64,000 bases of DNA from an uncultured bacterium (GTDB lineage: Bacteria > Calescibacteriota > Calescibacteriia > Calescibacteriales > Calescibacteriaceae). A program made the translations under genes and the position numbers. Of the stretch, positions 53,744-61,733 are shown piece by piece; position 1 is the first letter of the stretch, and each line of letters starts with the position of its first letter. The notes beneath the pieces are model-generated. The model was given only the letters and a program-made list of their open reading frames with translations, was not told the DNA's origin and did no database searches. The stretch is taken from NCBI GenBank assembly GCA_938036315.1, contig CALHPK010000002.1:1-64000 (forward strand), given 5' to 3'.

Positions 53744-54909
53744 AGGGCAGAGGGAGAGTAGAACTTTCTGCCAAAGAGGCAGATTCTAAAAAAGAAGAAA
53801 AAGTAATAATAGGGATCACCATGGGAGATCCCACTGGTATAGGTCCCGAAGTCATAATAAAGTCTCTGATCGATAAGAATGTAACAAAGGAAATCATACC
53901 TGTGATTTTCGGTGATAGAGGTGTTCTTATGAGGGTAGCAGAGGATATAGGAATCAAAATGAGATTCAGAGAAATATCATCTTTGGAAAACGTAAAAGAT
54001 ATCGAACTTGATTCAAGAGAAGTTCTTGTGAGGAGTATATCTAACCTGAAGATGAACAGATTAAGATATGGTAGACCTGACAGGAATTGTGGACGAGCTA
54101 TGGTAAACTACATAAAAGAGGCTGTGGGAGAATGTTTGAAAAATAATATCCATGCAATAGTAACAGCACCGATAAATAAGGAGATAATAAATGAAGCTGG
54201 GTTCAGATATTCTGGACATACCGATCTTATAGCTGAGCTTACAGGTGCAAAAGAATTTACAGCAATGTTTGTGTCGAGACACTTCAAGGTCTCCTTTGCC
54301 ACCTTACATCTCCCCCTCAAGGATGTCTCCTTGCGCATAACACCTCAGAGAATTTATAGGGTTGGCCTTATGACTTGGCGAGCTTTGAGACAATTTTTCG
54401 GTGTAAAGAATCCCAAAATAGGAGTATGCGGACTTAATCCACACTCCGGAGAGGGTGGACTCTTCGGGGATGAGGAGAAAGATATGATATACCCAGCTAT
54501 TGTTTCTATGAGGAGTATCGGGATGGATGTGGAGGGGGTTTTATCCCCTGATAGTGCCTTCTGGAAGGCATATAACAAAGAGTTTGACGCCATAATTGCT
54601 ATGTATCATGATCAAGGTTTGATACCTATTAAGCTTTTGGACTTTGACAATGCAGTAAATGTTACAATAGGTATACCAATAATAAGAACCTCACCTGATC
54701 ATGGAACTGCATATGACATAGCTGGTAAGGGCATTGCTAATCCAAATTCTATGAAATCAGCTATAGAGCTAGCAAGGCAAATGTACCTTGCAAAACGTAA
54801 AATTGAAATTGAAAAATCAGAAAAAGCTGAAGTAGAAAGTAAAATTGAGCAAGAAATTAAAAGGTACAGAATCACAGAAGAAGAATTAAAGGAATACGTA
54901 TATCTATAA
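53686..54909 (+). CDS. pdxA: 4-hydroxythreonine-4-phosphate dehydrogenase
   Basis: NAD-dependent metal enzyme of DXP-dependent vitamin B6 synthesis. Of 407 residues, the first 40 are a lysine/glutamate-rich extension; the enzyme starts at IIGITMGDPTGIGPEVI. Metal and substrate residues lie in YSGHTDLIAEL (His near 173), AMYHDQGLIPIKLL (His near 306) and the GTAYDIAGKG loop. The C-terminus also has an extra charged helix (about 360-407). A strong ribosome binding site supports the start within the SurA-like gene. Coupling of surA-type and pdxA genes is also known from enterobacteria (surA-pdxA-rsmA), so the order is ancestral. Confidence 0.94.
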   Translation: MGRTAKTENIRKGKESEKIKGRGRVELSAKEADSKKEEKVIIGITMGDPTGIGPEVIIKSLIDKNVTKEIIPVIFGDRGVLMRVAEDIGIKMRFREISSLENVKDIELDSREVLVRSISNLKMNRLRYGRPDRNCGRAMVNYIKEAVGECLKNNIHAIVTAPINKEIINEAGFRYSGHTDLIAELTGAKEFTAMFVSRHFKVSFATLHLPLKDVSLRITPQRIYRVGLMTWRALRQFFGVKNPKIGVCGLNPHSGEGGLFGDEEKDMIYPAIVSMRSIGMDVEGVLSPDSAFWKAYNKEFDAIIAMYHDQGLIPIKLLDFDNAVNVTIGIPIIRTSPDHGTAYDIAGKGIANPNSMKSAIELARQMYLAKRKIEIEKSEKAEVESKIEQEIKRYRITEEELKEYVYL

Positions 54910-54939
54910 AATATCTCAATAGTGGTGATCTAAAAAAGA

Positions 54940-55461
54940 GTGTTAAGTGAACCTTACTTTGTCAAATTCTTAATTACTATACTCTTTTCCGACAGCGAAA
55001 AATTACGCATAGCTATAAATGAACTTGAAAATTCCTTTGGAGAAATTGATTTCCAAAGTGAATACTTCATATTTGATTCATCAGATTACTACCAGGAGGA
55101 GATGGGAGGTGAAATAAAAAGGGTATTTTTATCATTTTTACAGCTCAAGCCACCCGACATTCTCGTAGAGGCTAAAAAAAAGAGTACTGAAATTGAACAG
55201 AAACTGGCAGTTGAGGGGAAAAGGAAGGTTAATATTGACCCAGGTTATATGGATTATAGCAAGTTAGTTTTAGCGACACACAAAGGAGGTGGATGTAAAA
55301 TTTACCTTAAAGATGGTGTTTGGGCTGATCTTATCATGAGATATGAGAAAGGTAGATTTTTACCATTCCCGTGGACATTTCCAGATTTCGCATCTGGTAG
55401 GTACTCAGAAGTTCTACTTCGCATAAGGTCAATATACAAAAATCAAAAAAGACAACGCTAA
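54940..55461 (+). CDS. DUF4416 protein
   Basis: Cytoplasmic 173-residue protein of the DUF4416 family, whose function is not known. It starts with GTG. Family features are PYFVKFLITILFSDSEKL at the start, DYYQEEMGGEIKRVFLSFLQ (about 51-70), KVNIDPGYMDYSKLVLATHK (about 96-115) and a terminal PFPWTFPDFASGRYSEVL. Length is normal. It follows pdxA by 30 bases and closes the envelope/pdxA run. Its stop codon lies in the first unit of a 21-base tandem duplication. Confidence 0.85.
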   Translation: MLSEPYFVKFLITILFSDSEKLRIAINELENSFGEIDFQSEYFIFDSSDYYQEEMGGEIKRVFLSFLQLKPPDILVEAKKKSTEIEQKLAVEGKRKVNIDPGYMDYSKLVLATHKGGGCKIYLKDGVWADLIMRYEKGRFLPFPWTFPDFASGRYSEVLLRIRSIYKNQKRQR

Positions 55462-55498
55462 AAGATAATTACTAAATGCTAAAAGATAACTACTAGAT
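55457..55498. repeat. 21-nt tandem duplication spanning two convergent stop codons
   Basis: GCTAAAAGATAATTACTAAAT (written here in parts: GCTAAAAGATAA + TTACTAAAT) at 55457-55477 is followed by GCTAAAAGATAACTACTAGAT at 55478-55498 with two changes. Copy one carries the stop codon of the DUF4416 gene; copy two carries the last codons and stop of the convergent L,D-transpeptidase. Confidence 0.85.
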
Positions 55499-55949
55499 CC
55501 CCTTCATGGACTAAGTCAAAAAGCTCGACTATATCTTTTATTCTCATTCTGATACAACCGTGGGACAGTGGCTTGCTTATATCTCCATCTGTTCCGTGAA
55601 TATATATATATCTTTCTTTTGTGTCCACTACTACTCCGTGGTTCATTCCTTTATTTATTCCTTCCTCACAGCCCTCGAGCCAGATTACTCTTGCTATAAT
55701 TCTATCTTGCAGATCTGGGAATTTGATTTTTACTTCTTCTGGAGTATACGGGATTCTTTCTACAAACACTGTATTTTCTGGAAGCCCCTCTCCTATTTTC
55801 TTATATACTCTGTGGATACCTGTAGGAGTTTTAAATGAGTCTTTTTCATTGCCGACTCCGAATTTTGACGTTGAAATTTCATACTGCTTTATTATATTTT
55901 CTCCGTCTATAAGATAGAGCTTCTGTCTTTCAATTGAAATTAGAATCAT
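55479..55949 (-). CDS. L,D-transpeptidase (YkuD domain)
   Basis: Peptidoglycan-type L,D-transpeptidase fold of 156 residues consisting of little more than the catalytic domain. The signature is IHGTDGDISKPLSHGCIRM, with the catalytic Cys at 132 and His near 117 and 130. TPTGIHRVYKK and RVIWLEGCEEGINKGMNHG are further conserved parts. It begins directly with the domain (ILISIERQKLYLIDGE) and has no signal peptide or anchor, which is odd for an enzyme expected in the periplasm. An upstream in-frame start adding a signal was not found. Confidence 0.87.
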   Translation of the reverse strand: MILISIERQKLYLIDGENIIKQYEISTSKFGVGNEKDSFKTPTGIHRVYKKIGEGLPENTVFVERIPYTPEEVKIKFPDLQDRIIARVIWLEGCEEGINKGMNHGVVVDTKERYIYIHGTDGDISKPLSHGCIRMRIKDIVELFDLVHEGDLVVIF

Positions 55950-56000
55950 AATAATTAATTTTATGATTATAAAAAGGAAACTTAGGATTGGAAAATCTTA

Positions 56001-56035
56001 AAAAACCCTATTGATCTTCTTTTTTTCATCAATAG
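56001..56035 (-). terminator. Rho-independent terminator of the acyl-CoA dehydrogenase gene
   Basis: ATCAATAG (56028-56035) and CTATTGAT (56008-56015) form an 8-bp stem with a 12-base loop. On the minus strand the stem is followed by GGGTTTTTT. It lies 37 bases after the acyl-CoA dehydrogenase stop. The plus-strand side also ends in a short T-run (GCTTTTT). Confidence 0.6.
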
Positions 56036-56071
56036 AGCTTTTTGAAATTTTCCCCTTCGCTGGTTACCGTA

Positions 56072-57757
56072 TTACTTTTGTAGTATTATTCTTATAGTTT
56101 CGTCAGCAATTGCCCTTGAGAGAGAAATCATATCAATTCTTGTAAGAGCGGAGGAAACTTTTTCAGCAAATCCATAACTATCCCCTACTCTTGATTCTAT
56201 TACCCTGAAAGCTTGGACGATTTCAGGGAAGGTGGTGTGGGTATAGAACTTTGCCATATTTTCGTAATATTTTCCATATGGCTTGTTTTGGTGCTTTGTG
56301 GCTCTTGCTACAGAAGATTCAGCAAAGTAAATACCAATAAGGGCATTTGAGAATTCTGCGAGTATTTCTTGCTCGTTTTGGATCTCCTCTCCGAACTTTG
56401 AGAACATTCTTTGGGCGAGTATGAGTAAAGATCTCTTAGCAAATTCAATAGCATATAGCTCATCTTGTGCTGTGTGTCCAGAAACTATCTTCTTTATCTC
56501 GGATGGATTATCAATTAGTTTTTGAGCCTGCTGAACCCAACCGAAGAAATCTATTCTTCCTCTCATTGCTCTTCTTATTATCATCTCGGGAATGTTCAAT
56601 CTATTTATTTCATTTGTTCCTTCATATATTCTGTTTACTCTTTCATCTCTGTATGCCCTTTCAACTTCGTATTCCTTCAGGTATCCGTATCCGCCATGAA
56701 TTTGGACTGCTTCATCGGTTATGTATCTTAGAGCTTCACTGCCTCCCACCTTTAATATAGTTGCTTCCACTGCAAATTCTTCGAAAGCTTTCCACTCTTC
56801 CCCAAGCTGAGCTTTATCTATAAGATCTGCGGTTCTGTAGGATGCACTCTGGATTGCAAAGGTTTTTGAAATCATATTAGCTATTTTCCATTTTATCAGT
56901 GGGAATTCAATTATGGGACGTCCAAACTGCACTCTTTCCGCTGCATATTTTACTGCGATTTCTGTCAAGAGTTTCCCGCCTCCGCCTGCCGATCCTCCAA
57001 GCCTCATTCTACCAACATTCAAAGCATTCAGAGCTACTTTGTGGCCTTTTCCTATTTCACCGAGAACATTCTCAGCCGGTACCTTTACATCCTCGAGGAT
57101 AACCTGTCTGGTTGATGAGCCTTTCTGACCCATTTTCTCTTCTTCTTTTCCGGTTTTTACTCCCCATTCTTCCTCTACTATAAATGCTGTGAAATCTTTG
57201 CCATTGACCTTTGCAAAGATTATGAATAAATCGGCTATTCCTGCATTTGTTATAAATTGCTTGGTGCCGTTGAGAACATAGTACTTTCCATCACTGGTTG
57301 GGGTAGCCACTGTTTTGCTATTGAGAGCATCTGAGCCAGCTTGAGGTTCTGTAAGGGCATAAGCGGAGATTTTCTTCGCATATGCCAGATCTGGCAGATA
57401 CTTCTTTTTTTGCTCTTCAGTTCCGAAAAAGATAATAGGATAAGAACCTATTGTCACGTGTGCTTCGCACGAGACAGCAAAGGAAGCATTATACATCATA
57501 AGTTCTGTTACCATAAGTGCTGACACTTTGTCGAGTCCGAGACCACCATACTCTTTAGGTATTTCGATTGCAAACATTCCCATTTCTCCTGCCTTTTTGA
57601 GAAGTTCTTTTGTTACTTCGATTTTTCCTTTTTCCATTTCATCTGCGCGTGGTACTACTTCTTCTTTCATGAATTTTTCAATGGTTTCTTTTAGCATCTT
57701 TTGCTCTTCGTTGATATCTTCTGGAGTGAATATATCTGCCGGAGCGACCTGAGTCAT
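56072..57757 (-). CDS. Acyl-CoA dehydrogenase (long C-terminal-extension type)
   Basis: FAD enzyme of fatty-acid beta-oxidation or related acyl-CoA oxidation. The start is taken at the ATG at 57757, where AAAGGA stands at proper distance; an ATG ten codons upstream (57787) has a poorly spaced site. Of 561 residues, the standard domains cover about 15-415: YALTEPQAGSDA, FITNAGIADLF, the FAD-binding GRPIIEFPLI, IHGGYGYLKEYEVER and RIYEGTNEINRL, with the catalytic Glu near 395-400. A further 150-residue helical domain follows, as in FadE/VLCAD/ACAD9-like enzymes. Electron-transfer flavoprotein genes are not nearby. Confidence 0.93.
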   Translation of the reverse strand: MTQVAPADIFTPEDINEEQKMLKETIEKFMKEEVVPRADEMEKGKIEVTKELLKKAGEMGMFAIEIPKEYGGLGLDKVSALMVTELMMYNASFAVSCEAHVTIGSYPIIFFGTEEQKKKYLPDLAYAKKISAYALTEPQAGSDALNSKTVATPTSDGKYYVLNGTKQFITNAGIADLFIIFAKVNGKDFTAFIVEEEWGVKTGKEEEKMGQKGSSTRQVILEDVKVPAENVLGEIGKGHKVALNALNVGRMRLGGSAGGGGKLLTEIAVKYAAERVQFGRPIIEFPLIKWKIANMISKTFAIQSASYRTADLIDKAQLGEEWKAFEEFAVEATILKVGGSEALRYITDEAVQIHGGYGYLKEYEVERAYRDERVNRIYEGTNEINRLNIPEMIIRRAMRGRIDFFGWVQQAQKLIDNPSEIKKIVSGHTAQDELYAIEFAKRSLLILAQRMFSKFGEEIQNEQEILAEFSNALIGIYFAESSVARATKHQNKPYGKYYENMAKFYTHTTFPEIVQAFRVIESRVGDSYGFAEKVSSALTRIDMISLSRAIADETIRIILQK

Positions 57758-57892
57758 AAATTCGCATCCTTTCTGATTTGTACTCATACCTTTAATTTTT
57801 AAATAAAGTAATTAAAAATTTAATTTTCAACTTTTTTGTTCGGATTATCACCTTTTCAAAGGTTTTACCTTTTATTTTCAGAGATTTTACCT

Positions 57893-58777
57893 TTAGATTA
57901 TCCCCCTTTCTTTAAGATATTTGCACAGAGCTGGCTCAATTTCCATCATATCATTTTTACCACATTTCTCGAGAATAGAATTCCTAAGGACAGAAAACAT
58001 AGGTCTTTTTGCTATTGTTTCAAGCTCTCTACGGCTTACCGGCTGTATAAGGCGATCACTAAATCCAGAATGCTTGGCAATAAGTCTAGCAAACTCAAAC
58101 CACGAAATAATTCCATTTTGCATAATATGTACAAGACCTTCAAACCCTTCAAAAGTTATTTCAATCATCTTTCTAGCAAGATCCTGGGTATAGGTAGGAG
58201 CGGAAAAAACATCATAGACAACTTTCATCTGATTCCCAGACTTTAGCGCGTCTAAAACCTTCTCAGGAAAATTACCGCGAGTTCTACCGAACATAGGAGA
58301 ACCACCTATCCCATAAAGTCCCCCCGATCTGACGATAATATATCTTTGACAAAATGTTTTCACTAAAAGCTCCCCGAGTAGCTTCGATAAAGCATAAATA
58401 GAAAGTGGATTCGGCTCATCATTTTCTTCGTACGGAGATCTTTTCTCCCCATCAAATACATAATCAGTGGATACATTTATAAATTTTGAACCGATTTTAT
58501 TTGCAACAAGTGATATGTGAAATGGTGCAAAAGCATTAAGCTGAAAAACCTTCTCCGAATTAGCTGGGTTTTCTGCCCCATCAACATCGTTCCAAGCAGC
58601 TGCATTGAAAATAAAGTTTGGCTTTATCTCGTTTAGTATCTCAGAAACTCTCTTTTTATCTGTGATGTCAACTTGGTCTTTCCCAAATGCGAAAACCTCT
58701 ACCCCCCCTTTTTGACTTAAAATTTTCGTAAGATCACGCCCAAGCTGTCCCTTAGCTCCAAATATCACAACTTTCAT
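57893..58777 (-). CDS. rmlD: dTDP-4-dehydrorhamnose reductase
   Basis: Last enzyme of dTDP-L-rhamnose synthesis, a short-chain dehydrogenase/reductase of 294 residues. The dinucleotide motif is IFGAKGQLGRDL (4-15). Then come FNAAAWNDVDGAE (about 57-69), STDYVFDG (about 103-110), the catalytic Y-x3-K in IYALSKLLGE (about 127-136) and RSGGLYG. rmlA, rmlB and rmlC are not in the window. Rhamnose would supply surface glycans; the DUF1972 transferase at 37.9 kb is a possible user. It follows argC in the same direction. Confidence 0.92.
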   Translation of the reverse strand: MKVVIFGAKGQLGRDLTKILSQKGGVEVFAFGKDQVDITDKKRVSEILNEIKPNFIFNAAAWNDVDGAENPANSEKVFQLNAFAPFHISLVANKIGSKFINVSTDYVFDGEKRSPYEENDEPNPLSIYALSKLLGELLVKTFCQRYIIVRSGGLYGIGGSPMFGRTRGNFPEKVLDALKSGNQMKVVYDVFSAPTYTQDLARKMIEITFEGFEGLVHIMQNGIISWFEFARLIAKHSGFSDRLIQPVSRRELETIAKRPMFSVLRNSILEKCGKNDMMEIEPALCKYLKERGII

Positions 58778-58785
58778 AACAATAA

Positions 58786-58821
58786 GATAGATGAGCTATA
58801 AAAGATAGATAAGCTATAAAA
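58786..58821. repeat. 18-nt tandem duplication covering the argC stop codon
   Basis: GATAGATGAGCTATAAAA (58786-58803) is followed by GATAGATAAGCTATAAAA (58804-58821), one change. The second copy contains the argC stop codon (58814-58816, minus strand); the first lies in the argC-rmlD spacer. Confidence 0.85.
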
Positions 58822-59899
58822 AGTGCGGTGGTAAATTTTCAAGTCCTTCTGTTTCCGAAAATCCAAACTTCACATTCATATTTTGAACCGCCTGTCCACT
58901 TGCTCCTTTGATAAGATTATCAATAACAGAAACTATCATAGCGTAATTTTTGTGTAACCTCACACCAACCCTGATGAAATTTGTACCAACAACCGAGTAT
59001 AAATCCGGGAACTCCTCTCCCCAAAAATCAAAGAAGAAATTCTGCTGAGAAAATTTTTCGTAAGCATCAAAAATTTCGTTCTTCATACCAGATACATCAG
59101 AAGAAAATCTTACCCATATTGTCTCTAAGATCCCACGCTTTGATGGTATAAGCTGGGCGGTAAAAAGTATATTCTTCTCAATTCCGAATTTTTCTTTAAG
59201 CTTTTCTTCTATCTCAGGTACGTGCCTGTGTTCAACCCATGCATATACTTTCATGTTCTCAGAAAGATACCCATATGTAAGGTGAGGTAGAGCCTTCCTC
59301 CCTGCACCTGTAACTCCACTTTTAGCATCAATTATAAAATCTTGGATTTTGTCCCGAGCCACACTAATAAGGGGAGAAACTGCAAGAAGGAATGCATTTG
59401 AGTAGCATCCGGGATTTGCCACAATGGCTGAGTTCTTTATCTCTTCTTTCCAGAGTTCGGAAATTCCATACGAGACACTACTGAGTAAGCTTGGAATGGC
59501 GTGATCAAATTTGTAAATCTCTTTATATTTTTTAATGTCTTTGAATCTGAAATCAGGGGAAAGGTCAACAATGAACGGAGTTACCCCTTTTTCAATAAGT
59601 GATGCAACAATCTTATGCGCTTGAGCCTGCTCAAGGCAAAGAAAAACAACATCACAGTCCGAAACCTTGTCATAAGAAAGAATTTCAATCTTATCATCCA
59701 AAATCTTCCTGAAAGATGGAATAGACTCTTGGATAAGATCTTCAACCTCTGTTGAGAAAAGCTTGAGTCTTTTCAATCTTGGATGATTTTTTAGTATTTT
59801 TACTATTTCTGCTCCAGTATAACCCCTAACCCCTACAACCGCTGCAGTGAAACTATCTCTTTTTCCACTGCTGTGTTTTCCTTGCTTTCCTTCTTCCAT
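58814..59899 (-). CDS. argC: N-acetyl-gamma-glutamyl-phosphate reductase
   Basis: NADPH-dependent reductase of arginine synthesis. The ATG at 59899 gives 361 residues; a GTG at 59929 is an alternative. The Rossmann segment AAVVGVRGYTGAEIVKIL starts near residue 19. The catalytic Cys lies in ANPGCYSNAFLLA, the His in WVEHRHVPEIEEKL, and DAKSGVTGAGRKA is the conserved loop. The start lies within the last 47 bases of rpsI, an unusual overlap with a ribosomal protein gene, and the N-terminus carries about 17 extra residues as a result. No other arg gene is nearby. Confidence 0.93.
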   Translation of the reverse strand: MEEGKQGKHSSGKRDSFTAAVVGVRGYTGAEIVKILKNHPRLKRLKLFSTEVEDLIQESIPSFRKILDDKIEILSYDKVSDCDVVFLCLEQAQAHKIVASLIEKGVTPFIVDLSPDFRFKDIKKYKEIYKFDHAIPSLLSSVSYGISELWKEEIKNSAIVANPGCYSNAFLLAVSPLISVARDKIQDFIIDAKSGVTGAGRKALPHLTYGYLSENMKVYAWVEHRHVPEIEEKLKEKFGIEKNILFTAQLIPSKRGILETIWVRFSSDVSGMKNEIFDAYEKFSQQNFFFDFWGEEFPDLYSVVGTNFIRVGVRLHKNYAMIVSVIDNLIKGASGQAVQNMNVKFGFSETEGLENLPPHFL

Positions 59900-60272
59900 A
59901 CTTTTTCCGTTCAACCTCTCTCGGGTCACGAGTCAAAAGTTTGTGAGGTTTAAGCAATTTTCTAAGTTCCGGTTCTTTTTTTTCCAAAGCCCGGGAGATC
60001 CCATGCGCTACTGCCTGTGCCTGAGCGGATTCTCCGCCTCCTTCCACTGTTGCATAGACTAAATACCTCCCAATTCTCTGGGTAATCTCCAGTGGCTTCA
60101 GAACTATCTTCTGCAAATATGGAGATCTAAAGTAATCCTGCATGGGCTTTCTGTTCACATATACTTGTGGAGTATCGCTTGAGAACTGCCTATCGATTAG
60201 CCACACTCTTGCCACTGCTCTTTTTCTCGCACCTCTTACTGGGACTTCAGTCTCAGGAATTCTTATATCCAT
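59853..60272 (-). CDS. rpsI: 30S ribosomal protein S9 (uS9)
   Basis: Component of the 30S head; its C-terminal tail reaches the P-site tRNA. From the ATG at 60272, with GGGGGAG six bases before it, the protein has 139 residues. Marks are RGARKRAVARVWL, YLVYATVEGGGESAQAQAVAHGISRAL (in parts) and the tail RKKYGRRKARKTQQWKKR ending in the typical basic K-R. A TTG at 60290 inside the previous gene is a less likely start. rplM (L13), which precedes rpsI in most bacteria, is missing; a MoaD/CysO-like gene takes its place with one base between stop and start. Confidence 0.96.
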   Translation of the reverse strand: MDIRIPETEVPVRGARKRAVARVWLIDRQFSSDTPQVYVNRKPMQDYFRSPYLQKIVLKPLEITQRIGRYLVYATVEGGGESAQAQAVAHGISRALEKKEPELRKLLKPHKLLTRDPREVERKKYGRRKARKTQQWKKR

Positions 60273-60273
60273 A

Positions 60274-60549
60274 TCACGCTCCCCCAGCAATTGCCGGAAT
60301 TATAGATACTTCATCCCCATCTTTAAGTTCTGTATCAAGCCCATTTAGGAATCTTATATCCTCATTGTTCACGTAAATGTTTATAAATTTTCTGATTTCC
60401 ATTTTCTCATCCAGAATTCTTGATTTTACTTCTGAGTTTATTTCAGAAAGCTTTTCTATAACTTCTCTCAGATTTCTCGCTTCAACCTCTACCTCCGATT
60501 TCCCACCTACTAATTTTCTCAGTGGACCAGGAATCTTAACCCTAACCAT
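60274..60549 (-). CDS. CysO/MoaD-type ubiquitin-like sulfur carrier ending in GGA
   Basis: Beta-grasp sulfur carrier of 91 residues. It starts VRVKIPGPLRKLVGGKSEVE and ends FINIYVNNEDIRFLNGLDTE (in part) then DGDEVSIIPAIAGGA. The block N-I-Y-V-N-x-E-D-x-R-F is characteristic of CysO-like carriers used in cysteine synthesis. Function requires a free C-terminal Gly-Gly for thiocarboxylation; here an Ala follows, so either a peptidase removes it first or the carrier is inactive. No CysM, MoeB-like or JAMM peptidase gene is in the window. It is joined to rpsI with one base between, and so probably co-expressed with ribosomal genes. Confidence 0.88.
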   Translation of the reverse strand: MVRVKIPGPLRKLVGGKSEVEVEARNLREVIEKLSEINSEVKSRILDEKMEIRKFINIYVNNEDIRFLNGLDTELKDGDEVSIIPAIAGGA

Positions 60550-60929
60550 GAATCTAACCTCCAGTTTTCTTGTCTAATTTAAAAAAGATATTAGATTATG
60601 TGAAATTTGCAAAAATTAAAGTTTATCATAGTTACAACAGAAGAATCAAAAATTGCTCCCTGTAAGAGTAAACCGTCACGCTCCTGACGGGCAGATCAGT
60701 ATGTTAGGATGTCAAATCAGAATACCAGAGGGTGCATCCCTTGTATCCTATTAGGAACAATCATTAAAATATATTAGATGAAAAAATTTCATCTATGTTA
60801 ATGAGCCCGGACAGAAGCGAGATACGAGCTACATCAATAGATTCTAAGGCAACAGAAAAAACAGAAGCTCTAAAGGAATTCTTAAAAAAATTTAGTAGGA
60901 AATCATGGAATAATAACATTTAATACAAG
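60550..60929. other. Intergenic region with possible structured RNA and a 42-codon ORF
   Basis: The 380-base gap between divergent cysO-like and LOG genes is less AT-rich at 60645-60770. There, inverted repeats CCGTCA/TGACGG (hairpin near 60670-60687) and GGATG/CATCC can be drawn. I could not match this to a known riboswitch or small RNA. On the plus strand an ATG at 60795 opens 42 codons to a TAA at 60921-60923 with plausible protein-like composition (TEKTEALKEFLKKFSRK). It ends seven bases before the LOG start and may be a small gene or leader. Confidence 0.3.
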
Positions 60930-61733
60930 ATGAAAAATAAGAATGGAGAAAAGTTATTATTGAACAGAAGACTTTATTCAGATGCGGATCTGCGAATTCT
61001 ATCTGAGTTGAAAATAAAGCAGGGTGATCTATGGCGCATATTCAAAATAATGAGTGAATTTGTCATGGGGTTTGATGAGCTTTCAAAAGTTTCCCCAGGA
61101 ATCACAATATTTGGAAGTTCCAGAGTAAGCAGAGATAGCAAATATTGCAAAGAAGCTTATGAGCTTGCATATACTCTTGGCAAATACGGATACACAATAA
61201 TAACAGGCGGAGGTCCTGGAGTTATGGAGGCTGCAAATAAAGGGGCATACGACGCTGGCACAACCTCGGTCGGACTCACAGTAGACATCCCAGGTGAACA
61301 GCCCGTAAAAGAATACCATACCCTCTCCATACATTTTGACTATTTTTTCATAAGAAAAGTTATGTTGGTCAGATATTCAATAGCCTATGTGATATTCCCA
61401 GGAGGATTCGGAACCTTAGATGAGCTCTTTGAAGTATTGAATCTCATCCATACAGAAAAGCTTCTGCCTTATCCTGTCATTCTTTTCGACTCTGAATTTT
61501 GGGAGCCAATCATAAAATTTATAAAATCTCTCAGCGAGAAAAAATTTATTCTGCCACATATTTTCGATTCAATACATGTAGTTGATAACACTATGGTGGC
61601 TGTGGAGATAATAAATAATTTTGTCATCAAGAACTTCAGAAAGATCACTAACTATTTCCATCCCCTTGAAAAAAGTAGAGTAAGCAGACTTATCAAAAGT
61701 ATAGCATCTAGCAACAAGAGGAAAAATGGATAA
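60930..61733 (+). CDS. LOG family protein (TIGR00730-like)
   Basis: Rossmann-like protein of 267 residues in the family once called lysine decarboxylase-like, whose characterised members cleave nucleoside monophosphates (cytokinin-activating LOG, PpnN). The two hallmarks are present: ITGGGPGVMEAANKGAYDAG (about 94-113) and the PGGxGTxxE motif PGGFGTLDELFEV (about 156-168). The N-terminal extension (1-50) and C-terminal tail suggest the larger subtype. A nucleotide-salvage or stress role is inferred from the family. Its last eight bases overlap the start of priA. Confidence 0.85.
   Translation: MKNKNGEKLLLNRRLYSDADLRILSELKIKQGDLWRIFKIMSEFVMGFDELSKVSPGITIFGSSRVSRDSKYCKEAYELAYTLGKYGYTIITGGGPGVMEAANKGAYDAGTTSVGLTVDIPGEQPVKEYHTLSIHFDYFFIRKVMLVRYSIAYVIFPGGFGTLDELFEVLNLIHTEKLLPYPVILFDSEFWEPIIKFIKSLSEKKFILPHIFDSIHVVDNTMVAVEIINNFVIKNFRKITNYFHPLEKSRVSRLIKSIASSNKRKNG

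Noticed and set aside
60550-60929. Known riboswitch (TPP, Moco, FMN, SAM, THF) upstream of the cysO-like gene
   Set aside because: None of the conserved cores of these classes could be found on either strand.
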